Below, piece by piece: positions 17,188-25,946 of a stretch of 64,000 nucleotides of DNA. Under the pieces are notes generated by a model. That model was not told the DNA's origin. It did no database searches and was given only the letters and a program-made list of their open reading frames with translations. Positions within the stretch are counted from its first letter, which is position 1. Each line of letters opens with the position of its first letter. Position numbers and translations under genes: made by a program. This DNA comes from Streptomyces buecherae (GTDB lineage: Bacteria; Actinomycetota; Actinomycetes; Streptomycetales; Streptomycetaceae), in NCBI RefSeq assembly GCF_014295035.1, contig NZ_CP060404.1, positions 5,058,501 through 5,122,500 on the forward strand. Reading direction: 5' to 3'.

Positions 17188-17461
17188 CCGGCCGCATCGG
17201 GCTCCCGGCGGAGGGGAGCCCTAGGTCCCTGGGCTGAGCGCCGGCGGGCCGCCGGCGGGACGCTGAGGGGGCGCTCAAGAGGCGCCGACGGGGCGCTGGC
17301 GAGGCGTCGTGGGGGCGCTCGCGAGGTGCGCGCAAATCCGCACCGATATTCGAAACGGTCGCCCCCGGTAAACGTAATCGCATTCCGGATTTGCTTTCAG
17401 GAAATATCGCGCGGCCCGTCTGAGCCCGTGTAACGGCTTTATCCCCACGCCGGACACACGC

Positions 17462-17477
17462 TGTGACATGAGTCACA
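17462..17477. promoter_or_regulatory. CRP-like binding site upstream of cdgB
   Basis: TGTGACATGAGTCACA is a 16-bp palindrome matching both the enterobacterial CRP consensus (TGTGA-N6-TCACA) and the Streptomyces form GTG-N6-GNCAC. It lies about 125 bp before the cdgB start. Binding by the Streptomyces cAMP receptor protein is inferred. Confidence 0.65.
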
Positions 17478-17599
17478 ACGGGCAGTAATTGTTGACCCTG
17501 TGTACCGGGTGGACAGCTCGCTGTGATTCAGTGGCCGTGGCAGTGAGAGACGACGAGAAATTCTGGAGTTGCTGTCGAGGTCTCGGGGGAGAGCGATCG

Positions 17600-19375
17600 A
17601 TGGAGACCGAGTCGGAGCCGTACATCCGCCTTGCGACCCTGCGACAGCTACATCAAGTAGTCGCAGAACTGAACACCGGACGCAGTCTGGCGGAGACCCT
17701 GCAAACCGTCGCCGACGGAGTGATCCAGGGCCTGGGATACGAGCTGTCAGCCGTCAACCTGGTCCGCCCGGACGGAGACCTGGTGGTGGCCGCGGTCAGC
17801 GGCAGCCCCGGGGCCGAGGCGCTCATGGCGGGCCGGGTCGGCTCGCGGACGTCCTGGGAGCGGCGGCTCTCGATGGGCGAGCGCTGGGGCGACCTGAGAT
17901 TCATCCCGTACACCGAGGGCTGGGTGCTCGACGACGACGACGTGCCGCAGTGGCACGTCGCCGGTCCGGCGCCACGCTTCCCCGACGAGTGGCACCCGAT
18001 GGACCGGCTGTTCGCGCCGATGCGCGCCGCCGGCTCGCCGCACGGCGAGCTGCTCGGCGTGATCTCCGTGGACAAGCCGCGCAACGGTCGCCGCCCCGGC
18101 GCCTGGGGCCGCGAGGCCCTGCAGATGTACGCGTTCCACTCGGCCATCGCCATCGGCAACGCCCGGCTGCGCGCCAACATGCAGCGCGCGCTGATGCGCC
18201 TGGAGCGCGACCAGCAGGCGCTGCGGGCCAGCGAGGAGAGCTTCCGGCAGGCGTTCGAGTACGCGCCCAGCGGCATGGCCATCGCGGAGATGGGCGGCGA
18301 CCAGCACGGCCGGCTGCTGCGCACCAACGACGCGCTGTGCCGGCTGCTCGGCCGCTCGGCCACCGCGCTGCGCCGCTACTCCTTCTCCGACCTCGTGCAC
18401 CCCGAGGACATCGGCACCCTGCTGCGCACCTCGGCCGAGGGGGGCCGCGCCGAGCTGCGGCTGGTGCGGCGCGACGGCACGTACATGTGGGTCTCGCTGC
18501 GCAACTCGGTGGTCGCCGACGCCGCCGACGGGCCGCGCTTCCTGCTCACCCACGTCGAGGACATCGAGGAGCGCAAGCGGCACGAACTGCAACTCGCGCA
18601 CCGCGCCAGCCACGACTCGCTGACCGGGCTGCCCAACAGCGCCGAGCTGCGCACCCGGCTCGGCGCCCGGCTGTGCGCCCGCCCGCCGCAGCCCGCCTAC
18701 GCGGGCGCGGAGAGCGCCGGCGTGGGCCCGGACGGCGCGTACCAGGCCGGGGCGGCCGTGCGGGAGGCGGCCCTCGTCGGCAGCGTCGAGCAGGACGCGT
18801 ACGTGCAGGGGTTCGGGCTCGACGGCTTCGACTCGGCGGTGGACCTCGGCGGCCTGGGCGGCTTCGCCGGGCTCGACGCCGACGCCCTGGAGGGGCTCAC
18901 CGGCGGCTCCGACGGCGGCCCGTTCGACCACCACGTGCACACCTACGCGCCCGCCGAGGGCGAGGAGGACGACGGCACCAAGGGGCTCGCGGTGCTCTTC
19001 TGCGACCTCGACGGCTTCAAGTCGATCAACGACAGGTTCGGCCACCACACCGGCGACGCGGTGCTCATCGAGGTCGCCCGCCGGCTCTCGCACGGCGTGC
19101 GGGACGGCGACACGGTGGCCAGGCTCGGCGGCGACGAGTTCGTGGTCCTGGCCGATGGACTGGGCCGGGCCGACGCGCAGGATCTCGCCGTACGGCTGCG
19201 AAACGCGATCATTCCGCCCATTCGCTTCGAAGGTCGCGCGGTGCGCGTGGGGGCGAGTTTCGGTATTAGCTGGGCGGCCTGCGGGATGTCGGCCGAGGAA
19301 GTGCTGCAATCCGCTGACCAGCGCATGTACGTGGAAAAGCGGTCGCGGTCGAAGGCGAATCGGCGTGCGGGTTAG
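17600..19375 (+). CDS. cdgB: GAF-PAS-GGDEF diguanylate cyclase, CdgB-like
   Basis: A 591-residue soluble c-di-GMP synthase. A GAF domain occupies residues about 20-200. A PAS/PAC domain (FRQAFEYAPSGMAIAEMG onward) follows at about 215-330. The GGDEF domain starts at SHDSLTGLPNSAELRTRL. The catalytic signature is intact (GGDEF, residues 510-514), and an RxxD inhibitory site (R501-D504) lies exactly five residues upstream, so product feedback is expected. About 115 residues rich in Gly, Asp and Leu interrupt the GGDEF domain between its first helix and LAVLFCDLDGFKSIND. The domain order and neighbourhood fit S. coelicolor CdgB, a developmental regulator. ATG 17600 follows GGGGGAGAG. Confidence 0.9.
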   Translation: METESEPYIRLATLRQLHQVVAELNTGRSLAETLQTVADGVIQGLGYELSAVNLVRPDGDLVVAAVSGSPGAEALMAGRVGSRTSWERRLSMGERWGDLRFIPYTEGWVLDDDDVPQWHVAGPAPRFPDEWHPMDRLFAPMRAAGSPHGELLGVISVDKPRNGRRPGAWGREALQMYAFHSAIAIGNARLRANMQRALMRLERDQQALRASEESFRQAFEYAPSGMAIAEMGGDQHGRLLRTNDALCRLLGRSATALRRYSFSDLVHPEDIGTLLRTSAEGGRAELRLVRRDGTYMWVSLRNSVVADAADGPRFLLTHVEDIEERKRHELQLAHRASHDSLTGLPNSAELRTRLGARLCARPPQPAYAGAESAGVGPDGAYQAGAAVREAALVGSVEQDAYVQGFGLDGFDSAVDLGGLGGFAGLDADALEGLTGGSDGGPFDHHVHTYAPAEGEEDDGTKGLAVLFCDLDGFKSINDRFGHHTGDAVLIEVARRLSHGVRDGDTVARLGGDEFVVLADGLGRADAQDLAVRLRNAIIPPIRFEGRAVRVGASFGISWAACGMSAEEVLQSADQRMYVEKRSRSKANRRAG

Positions 19376-19608
19376 CAACCTGGGCAGGCTATGGCCGGGC
19401 GCGGCCCCGTGGACGGGCCGCGCGGGCCTTGCACGGCGGGGTAGGCTGCGCCGGTCGGCACGGCTGCCGAGAATGAATCGATCGTGAATATTGGCCATCC
19501 GGACAGCGCACGGCTATTTCGGCCGCCCCGGCCCTGATAAGAGCTGTTCTGGCACGCGAGTGCCGCAGCGCGGATGACCATCAGGGACGAAGTGGGAGTG
19601 ACCAGGGG

Positions 19609-20688
19609 ATGACGGCCGGCAATAACGGCTCGGGGGTGCCGCAGGACGACGACCCGTTCGCCTACCTGTACCGCCAGGAGGGCGGCGACGGGGGCGCGGG
19701 CCAGGGCACCCAGGGTTCGTCACGCACGGGCGGTTACGGCTACCCCGGGCCGCAGCAGCCGGGCGTCCCCCGGACCTCGTACAACCACGTGCGCGCGGTC
19801 GGCGAGCGGCAGTACGGCGGTCAGCAGCAGTACGGCCAGCAACAGTACGGTCAGCAACAGCAGCAGCCCGCGCCGCAGCAGGGCGGCTACGGCTACCCGC
19901 AGCACAACGCGCACTACACCGCCCCCGAGGCGCTGCCCCAGCAGACCCGGCAGCGCGCGCACGGGGCCCCGTCGCCCGGCGGCGTGCCGCCCCGGCAGGC
20001 GGCGCACGGGCAGGGCGCGCCCGCGGGCTACGGCGGCGGGCACGGCGGCGGCGCGGGGCACGGCGGCGGGGGGCGCGGGCCCAACAGCAAGGGCCTGCTG
20101 ATCGGCGCGATAGCCGTGGTGGTCGTCGTGATCATCGGCATCTCCGTCGCGATGATCTCCAACAGCTCGGGCGACAAGGACGACAAGACCGAGCCCACCC
20201 AGAACACCGGTCCCACCGCGGCCGAGACCGTCGAGCCCAGCCAGGACCCGAAGCCGACGAAGAAGCCGGAGCCGCTGCCCACCGAGGACGCCTCGGCCAT
20301 GCGCCTGGACGGCGGCACCACCCTGGCGTCCGACATACCGGGCGCCAAGGCCGAGGGCGGCAAGTACGTCGCCGGCATCAACAAGCCGGGCGCCGGGGCC
20401 ACCTGGACCGTGGACGTCGAGAAGGCCGGCCAGTACCGGCTCTACGTCGGCTACGGCGTACCCGGCGAGGACCAGAACCTGAGCCTCACGGTGAACAGCA
20501 AGCGAGACCCGCGCGCCGTCAGCATGAAGAACTTCGCACTCGCGAAGAAGGGCGACTGGGCGAAGGGCTGGACCCACACCTGGGCCATCGTCAACCTGAA
20601 CAAGGGGACGAACACGGTGCGGCTGTCCTGCGAGGCCGGCAACAAGTGCGACGTCAACCTCGACCAGGTCTGGCTCGCCCGAGGCTGA
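19609..20688 (+). CDS. Membrane-anchored carbohydrate-binding protein with Gln/Tyr-rich N-terminus
   Basis: A 359-residue bitopic membrane protein. The cytoplasmic N-terminal 160 residues are low-complexity (repeated QQQYGQ, then Gly/His runs). One transmembrane helix follows at about 165-187 (LLIGAIAVVVVVIIGISVAM), then a Thr/Pro/Lys-rich spacer. The outer C-terminal domain of about 120 residues looks like a CBM6/CBM35-type beta sandwich (GGTTLASDIPGAKAEGGKYV, WTVDVEKAGQYRLYVGYG, CDVNLDQVWLARG). It could sense or bind wall or extracellular polysaccharide. It lies directly after cdgB, an arrangement I recall as conserved in Streptomyces, but no functional link is shown. Confidence 0.82.
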   Translation: MTAGNNGSGVPQDDDPFAYLYRQEGGDGGAGQGTQGSSRTGGYGYPGPQQPGVPRTSYNHVRAVGERQYGGQQQYGQQQYGQQQQQPAPQQGGYGYPQHNAHYTAPEALPQQTRQRAHGAPSPGGVPPRQAAHGQGAPAGYGGGHGGGAGHGGGGRGPNSKGLLIGAIAVVVVVIIGISVAMISNSSGDKDDKTEPTQNTGPTAAETVEPSQDPKPTKKPEPLPTEDASAMRLDGGTTLASDIPGAKAEGGKYVAGINKPGAGATWTVDVEKAGQYRLYVGYGVPGEDQNLSLTVNSKRDPRAVSMKNFALAKKGDWAKGWTHTWAIVNLNKGTNTVRLSCEAGNKCDVNLDQVWLARG

Positions 20689-20732
20689 CCGCGACCCACC
20701 CCCCCGGCCGGTCCAGAGCCCGCCCGGCGCGC

Positions 20733-20754
20733 GGGGCCGGCCCGGGCCGGCCCC
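20733..20754. terminator. Palindromic GC hairpin between convergent genes
   Basis: GGGGCCGGCC and its complement are separated by 2 nt, followed by a C run, between the carbohydrate-binding protein and the aldolase. It probably terminates both transcripts. Confidence 0.6.
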
Positions 20755-20767
20755 CCCCGCGTACCGG

Positions 20768-21622
20768 TCAGTCGGCGTGCACCACGGCCAGGAAGCGGGC
20801 CACCGTCTCGGCCATCGCGTCCCGGCCGGGGCCCACGTACTTGCGCGGGTCGACCAGGGCCGGCTGGACCGCCAGCACCTCGCGCACCGCGCCGGTGAAC
20901 GCCGTGTTCAGGGCCGTCCCGACGTTGATCTTGACCATGCCGGCGGTCACCGCCGCCCGGATCTCCTCGTCCGGCACGCCCGACGAGCCGTGCAGCACCA
21001 GCGGCACCGGCACCGCGTCCCGCAACCGGCCGATCAGCTCGTGGTCGAGCGCCGCCGTCCGCTCGGTCATCGCGTGCGAGCTGCCGACCGCCACGGCCAG
21101 CGCGTCCACGCCGGTGTCCGCCACGTACGCCGCGGCCTCCCCCGGATCGGTGCGCACCCCCGGGGCGTGCGCGTCCAGCGGCGCCTCGCCCTCCTTGCCG
21201 CCGACCTTGCCCAGCTCGGCCTCCACCCAGATGCCCCGCTCGTGACCCCAGCGCACGGCGTCGGCGGTGGCCGCGACGTTCTCCTCGTACGACAGCTTCG
21301 ACGCGTCGAACATCACCGAGCTGAACCCCTCCGGGTGCGCGGCGCGCAGCAACTCCACGCTCACCACGTGGTCGAGGTGGAGCGCGAGCGGCGCGCTCGA
21401 CGCGCGGGCCACGGCGGCAGCCGCGGCGGCGATCGGGGCGAGCCGCCCGCCGTGGAAGCGCACCGCGTTCTCCGACACCTGGAGGATCGCGGGCGCGCCC
21501 GCCGCCTCGGCGCCGGCGGCTATCGCCTCCGCGTGCTCCAGCGAGATGACGTTGAACGCGGCGACCGCGCGGCCCGCGGACCGCGCCTGCCCGACGAGTT
21601 CACCAGTGCTGACCAGTGGCAT
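20768..21622 (-). CDS. Class II ketose-bisphosphate aldolase
   Basis: A 284-residue zinc-dependent aldolase of the FbaA/GatY/KbaY family, cleaving a ketose-1,6-bisphosphate to DHAP and an aldehyde. Seen are AFNVISLEHAEAI at the start, LHLDHV with the zinc histidine, SSVMFDASKLSYEENV, a second metal segment AVAVGSSHA, VLHGSSGVPDEEI and KINVGTALN (phosphate binding). Length and sequence are closer to tagatose/fructose-bisphosphate aldolases of sugar catabolism than to glycolytic FbaA. The PfkB kinase just upstream on the same strand would make its substrate. ATG 21622 has GAAGGA upstream. Confidence 0.88.
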   Translation of the reverse strand: MPLVSTGELVGQARSAGRAVAAFNVISLEHAEAIAAGAEAAGAPAILQVSENAVRFHGGRLAPIAAAAAAVARASSAPLALHLDHVVSVELLRAAHPEGFSSVMFDASKLSYEENVAATADAVRWGHERGIWVEAELGKVGGKEGEAPLDAHAPGVRTDPGEAAAYVADTGVDALAVAVGSSHAMTERTAALDHELIGRLRDAVPVPLVLHGSSGVPDEEIRAAVTAGMVKINVGTALNTAFTGAVREVLAVQPALVDPRKYVGPGRDAMAETVARFLAVVHAD

Positions 21623-21842
21623 GTCCGTCCTTCGTTCCGGGCCGGGCTCGGCCCCTCGTGCCCGCGCGGGCGGCGGCGACCGCGCGGCTGACCCAGCCCG
21701 CGCGCGTGGCCCACCCGGGCGGTCGTTCGCGCGCCGGGCCACGGCCCGGCGACCTGTGCGCGCGGTGCGGCGTCCTTGCCGGTCGCGCTCGTGCCGGGCC
21801 CCGGCCCTGGTGGGCGGGGGCCCCGGTACGAAGAGGGGGGTC

Positions 21843-22772
21843 TCACGCCGCTGCCGGGTGGCTGGCGACGCGCACCTTGGGGAGGAGTTCGTCGTAGGTG
21901 GCCGCGTCGTACTCGCCGGCCACCGGCGCCCGCACCGTGGCCGCCGACAGCGCCACCGCCCGGGCGAGGCGCTCCGGCCAGGGCAGCCCCTCGGCGAGGC
22001 CGGAGAGCAGGCCGGCGACGGCCGAGTCGCCGGCGCCGGTCGGGTTGCCGGCGATCCGGCTCGGCGGGCTCGCGCGCCAGGCGCCGTCGCCGGTGACGGC
22101 CAGCAGCCCGTCGGGCCCGAGCGAGGCGGCGACCGCGTGCGCGCCCCGGCGCCTGGCGTCGCGCGCGGCCCGCACCGGCTCGGTGGACCCGGTGAGCTGG
22201 GCCAGCTCCTCCGCGTTCGGCTTGACGATGTCGGGCCGGGCGGCGATGCCCCGGCGCAGCGGCTCGCCGCTGGTGTCGAGCAGCACCGGCACCTCGGCGG
22301 TCCGCGCGGTACGTATCAACTGGGCGTACGCGCCGACCGGCAGCCCCGGTGGCAGGCTGCCGCACAGCGCGACCGCCGCGGCGCCGTCCAGCAGCTCCGC
22401 GTAGCGGTCCGCGAAGGCGGCCCACTCGGCGGGCGTGACCTGCGGGCCCGGCTCGTTGAGCTGCGTGGTGTCGCCCGACGAGGTGTCCACGAGGCCCACG
22501 GTGCGTCGGGTGGTGCCCGCGATGGGCACGAACGCGTCCGTGACGCCCGGGTAGGCGTTGAGCTGGTCGCGCAGCGCGGCGCCGGTCGCGCCGCCGACCA
22601 GGCCGGTGGCGACCGCCTCGTGACCGAGCGTGGCCAGCACCCTGGCGACGTTCAGGCCCTTGCCGCCGGGGCGCTCGATGACCTCCGAGACGCGGTGGCT
22701 GTGGTGGGGCCGCAGGCGTGGCACGCGGTAGGTGATGTCGAGGGCAGCGTTGAGCGTCACGGTCAGGATCAC
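21843..22772 (-). CDS. 1-phosphofructokinase-family hexose kinase (PfkB)
   Basis: A 309-residue ribokinase-fold sugar kinase. It shows VTLNAALDITYRV, the PfkB signature 1 (ERPGGKGLNVARVLATLG), CGSLPPGLP, VKPNAEELAQLTG and the anion-hole signature 2 (GNPTGAGDSAVAGLLSGL) with the catalytic Asp. It phosphorylates a sugar phosphate such as fructose-1-P, tagatose-6-P or fructose-6-P. The product fits the aldolase lying 220 bp downstream. The start is GTG 22772. Confidence 0.88.
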   Translation of the reverse strand: MILTVTLNAALDITYRVPRLRPHHSHRVSEVIERPGGKGLNVARVLATLGHEAVATGLVGGATGAALRDQLNAYPGVTDAFVPIAGTTRRTVGLVDTSSGDTTQLNEPGPQVTPAEWAAFADRYAELLDGAAAVALCGSLPPGLPVGAYAQLIRTARTAEVPVLLDTSGEPLRRGIAARPDIVKPNAEELAQLTGSTEPVRAARDARRRGAHAVAASLGPDGLLAVTGDGAWRASPPSRIAGNPTGAGDSAVAGLLSGLAEGLPWPERLARAVALSAATVRAPVAGEYDAATYDELLPKVRVASHPAAA

Positions 22773-23111
22773 TGCGGGCTCCCCCTCCCGTTGGTGGTGG
22801 TCGTGACGGTGCCCCGGCGGCGCGGCGCGGGCCGGCCGGCGCGGTGTTCCCGTGGGCCGGGGGTCCGGTCCCGCGCGCCGGGTCCGTGCTGCGCGGTGCG
22901 GCGCTCGGAGCGGTTGGCTTACTGGCAGCGATCATGCCAAAGCCGGAGCGGTTGTCCCACCCCTGTAGGCCAACCGCGCTGCTTCGACGCGTTATGAACC
23001 GTTGTCGACGCATTCCGCCTGCCTGCCGCGCGCACGCGTCGCGCCCGTCGCGCGGTCGGGGGCGGTCGGGAGCGGGAGGAATGCGGGAGCGGGAGGAACG
23101 CGGGGAGCGCG

Positions 23112-23150
23112 GGAGCGGGGCCGCGGCTGGCTGCGCCGCGGCCCCGCTCC
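23112..23150 (-). terminator. Strong terminator after nagKA
   Basis: A perfect 16-bp stem, GGAGCGGGGCCGCGGC with its complement at 23135-23150, and the loop TGGCTGC, about 70 bp past the nagA stop. The rest of the 22773-23221 gap is gene-free and must contain the PfkB promoter. Confidence 0.8.
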
Positions 23151-23221
23151 GGAGCCGTCGCCCGCGGGCGGGCGTGGTGCGCGTCCTCGGCCGGGGGGTG
23201 GTCGGCCGACGGCGCCGGGGG

Positions 23222-24400
23222 TCAGCCGGTCGTCGGGCGGACCACCCACGCGCCCCGGCGCATCACGCCGACCAGGGCGAAGTGCTCGTCGAGCACCACC
23301 AGGTCGGCGTCCTTGCCGGGTTCGACAGAGCCGACGCGGTCGCTGAGCCCGAGCACCCGGGCCGGGGTGGCGGACAGGGCGCGTACGGTCTGCTCGACGG
23401 AGAGCCCGTCGATGGTCACCGCGCGCCGGAAGACCTGGTCGAGGGTGAGCGTGGAGCCCGCGATGGAACCCGCCGTCGGGCCGTCGCTGATGCGCGCCAC
23501 ACCGTCCTTGACCTCGACCTTCATCGGGCCCAGCGGGAAGATGCCGTCCTCCATGCCGGCCGCGCCCATGGCGTCGGTGATGAACGCCACCCGGTCGGCG
23601 CCGGCGCGGTGGAAGGCCAGTTCCAGCGTGGCCGGGTGCAGGTGCGTGCCGTCGTTGATCAGCTCGACGGTGATCCGCTCGTCCTCCAGGAGGGCGGCCA
23701 CCGGGCCCGGCGCGCGGTGCAGCAGCGAGGGCATCGCGTTGAACAGGTGGGTGGCCACGCTCGCGCCGGCCTCGATGGCGTCGCGCGTCGCGTCGTACGT
23801 GGAGTCCGTGTGGCCCACGGCCGCGATGACGCCGGCTTCGACGAGCAGTCGCACCGAGTCCAGGCCGCCGGGCAGCTCGGGGGCCAGCGTCATCATCTTG
23901 GCCGTGCCGCGGGCCGCGTCGACCAGCTTGCGCACGTCGGCCGGGTCCGGGTCGCGCAGCAGCGTCGGCTCGTGCGCGCCGCAGCGGTGCGGCGAGATGA
24001 ACGGGCCCTCGAAGTGCACGCCCGCCAGTTCGCCCTGCTCGACCAGTTCGGACAGGGCGTGGGCCTGCCGGGCCACCTCGTCCAGGTCGCCGGTGACGGT
24101 GGAGGCGAGCATCGTGGTGGTGCCGTGCCGCCGGTGGGTGGCGATGGCCCGCAGGGACTCCTCGGCGGTGCCGGAGGAGAACGAGGCGCCACCGCCGCCG
24201 TGCACGTGCAGGTCCACGAAGCCGGGGACCACCCAGTGGCCGGCGAGGTCGACGCGGTCGCCGCCCCCGCCTCCGGCGGCGTCCGCCGCGTCCGGGCCGG
24301 CGCTGACGATGCGGCCGTCCGCGACCGTCACCACGCCGGATTCCACGATTCCGGACGGTAGGACGACGCGGGCGCCCGCGAGAGCTGTTCGTTCGGCCAT
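23222..24400 (-). CDS. nagA: N-acetylglucosamine-6-phosphate deacetylase
   Basis: A 392-residue metal-dependent amidohydrolase that converts GlcNAc-6-P to GlcN-6-P and acetate, the second cytoplasmic step of chitin and wall amino sugar use. Seen are VDLHVHGGGG (metal histidines 65 and 67), the glutamate ligand in GVHFEGPFISP, AVGHTDSTYD, ATHLFNAMPSLLHR, DGTHLHPATL and the catalytic aspartate in VAFITDAMGAAG. Its ATG overlaps the nagK stop by one base (TGATG), so the pair is coupled. Confidence 0.95.
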   Translation of the reverse strand: MAERTALAGARVVLPSGIVESGVVTVADGRIVSAGPDAADAAGGGGGDRVDLAGHWVVPGFVDLHVHGGGGASFSSGTAEESLRAIATHRRHGTTTMLASTVTGDLDEVARQAHALSELVEQGELAGVHFEGPFISPHRCGAHEPTLLRDPDPADVRKLVDAARGTAKMMTLAPELPGGLDSVRLLVEAGVIAAVGHTDSTYDATRDAIEAGASVATHLFNAMPSLLHRAPGPVAALLEDERITVELINDGTHLHPATLELAFHRAGADRVAFITDAMGAAGMEDGIFPLGPMKVEVKDGVARISDGPTAGSIAGSTLTLDQVFRRAVTIDGLSVEQTVRALSATPARVLGLSDRVGSVEPGKDADLVVLDEHFALVGVMRRGAWVVRPTTG

Positions 24401-25332
24401 CAGGCGGATACCTCCGTAGCGAGAAGATCCCAGGCGAGCAGACCCGCGCCCAGGCAACCGGCGGTGTCCCCGAGGGCCGCCGGGACGATGTCGGGGAGCT
24501 GTTGGAACGTGACCCGCTCGGCCACCGCCGCGCGCAGCGGCACGAACAGCGTGTCCCTGGCCTCGGCGAGCCCGCCGCCGATGATCAGCCGGCGCGGGTC
24601 GAGCAGGGTGAGGGCGATGACCAGGCCGTCGGCGAGCGCGGCCACGGCGTCCTGCCAGACGGCCAGCGCGCGCGGGTCGCCCGAGGCGACGGCCTTCGCG
24701 CAGTCGGCGGCGTCCGCCTCCGGGTCGCCCACGGCGGCGGCCCACGCCCGGCTGACGGCGGACGCCGACGCGAGGGTCTCCAGGCAGCCGCGCTGGCCGC
24801 AGCCGCACTCCGGGCCGCCCGGGCGCACCACGATGTGCCCGATCTCGCCGGCGTAGCCGTGCGCGCCGGCCTCGACGCGGCCGTCGATGCCGATGGCACC
24901 GGCGATGCCGGTACCGAGCGGCACGAACAGGAAGCGGTCCGTCCCCTCGCCGGCGCCGATGCGCCCCTCGGCCAGGCCACCGGTCCGTACGTCGTGGCCG
25001 AGCGCGACGGGGACGCCGGCCAGCCGCTCGGAGAGCAGGGCGCGCAGCGGCGCGTCGCGCCAGCCCAGGTTGGCGGCGTACACCGCGACCCCGGCCGCCT
25101 CGTCGATGATGCCGGGCACGGCGACGCCGGCAGCGGCGGCGGGCGCGCCGAAGCGCTCGGTGCCGATCGCGTGCAGCTCGGCCGCGAAGTCGAGGATGCC
25201 GGCTATCACGGCGTCCGGCCCGCGCTCGCGTTCCGTCGGCCGCCGGGCCGTGTGCAGCAGCTCGCCATCCGCCCCGACCAGGGCGGCCTTCATTCCGGTG
25301 CCGCCCACATCGAGGGCGATGACGTGTTTCAC
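24400..25332 (-). CDS. nagK: N-acetylglucosamine kinase (ROK family)
   Basis: A 310-residue ROK-family sugar kinase. It starts KHVIALDVGGTGMKAALV (ATP phosphate loop) and has GHDVRTGGLAE with the catalytic Asp, PLGTGIAGAI, the ROK zinc motif GEIGHIVVRPGGPECGCGQRGCLE and a C-terminal GGGLAEA. Coupled with nagA, it would phosphorylate cytoplasmic GlcNAc from chitin or peptidoglycan turnover. The start is GTG 25332. A DasR-type operator lies about 30-45 bp upstream. Confidence 0.92.
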   Translation of the reverse strand: MKHVIALDVGGTGMKAALVGADGELLHTARRPTERERGPDAVIAGILDFAAELHAIGTERFGAPAAAAGVAVPGIIDEAAGVAVYAANLGWRDAPLRALLSERLAGVPVALGHDVRTGGLAEGRIGAGEGTDRFLFVPLGTGIAGAIGIDGRVEAGAHGYAGEIGHIVVRPGGPECGCGQRGCLETLASASAVSRAWAAAVGDPEADAADCAKAVASGDPRALAVWQDAVAALADGLVIALTLLDPRRLIIGGGLAEARDTLFVPLRAAVAERVTFQQLPDIVPAALGDTAGCLGAGLLAWDLLATEVSA

Positions 25333-25360
25333 GCGGGACAGTCTCGCGCGATTCCCCGCT

Positions 25361-25376
25361 AGAGGTCTAGGCCACT
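25361..25376. promoter_or_regulatory. DasR-responsive element (dre) of nagKA
   Basis: AGAGGTCTAGGCCACT matches 13 of 16 positions of the dre consensus ACTGGTCTAGACCACT and lies just before nagK. DasR is the GlcN-6-P-responsive GntR regulator of amino sugar genes in Streptomyces, and nagKA is a known target in S. coelicolor. Confidence 0.8.
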
Positions 25377-25901
25377 TCACCGTCGCGGAGTGTCGCGCCC
25401 TGTCGCCGCACGGGTTCTCGGCCGCGCGCGGGCGGCCGGAAGCCGTGCCCGAGTGGCGCCCGTTCGCCGCCGGTCGGGCACTCGGTCGGGCATCCCGTCG
25501 GGTAGCGGCGGCGGCCCAACACCCCGGCGGACGACGCGCGCGGTGCGCCGCGTGGGGCGCCTGCGGGTCGCGGCCCGGCGCGGGGCGGGGGTTGCGGCGC
25601 GCGTGGGGTCGGCGACGTCGCCGTGAACGGCGGTCGGCGCGCGGGCTGAGCGGCGGCGGCCGGTAAACGATCTGTGAAACCGCACACGGTCGCGCGGCCA
25701 GGCGCCGGAATGGCCCGGAAATCATCCCGTATGGGGTGCGGGTGTGGACCGCTTCGGGTGGGGATGGCCCCGCTCGCCGGAGGCGGTCGTGCTTAGTCTG
25801 AGCGGGTTCGGTGGCGCTACACGGAGTGGCGCCTTCCGGGCCGCCATAGCCGGTGTGGGTGACGCGGAAGTGGCCACAGGTGATACCGAAGCGAGACCAG
25901 G
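25377..25901. other. Gene-free divergent region between nagK and the solute-binding gene
   Basis: About 525 bp without a convincing gene on either strand. The long open frames here are shadows in GC-rich sequence. The region carries the promoters of nagKA and the solute-binding protein gene. Confidence 0.45.
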
Positions 25902-25917
25902 TGTGGTGTAGACCTTA
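25902..25917. promoter_or_regulatory. Weak dre-like site upstream of the solute-binding protein gene
   Basis: TGTGGTGTAGACCTTA keeps the central GGT-TAGACC of the dre but matches only 10 of 16 positions. It lies 30-45 bp before the GTG. This is suggestive only. Confidence 0.35.
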
Positions 25918-25946
25918 GGGGGGTTGCGGGGGGAGACTCGCAACTC

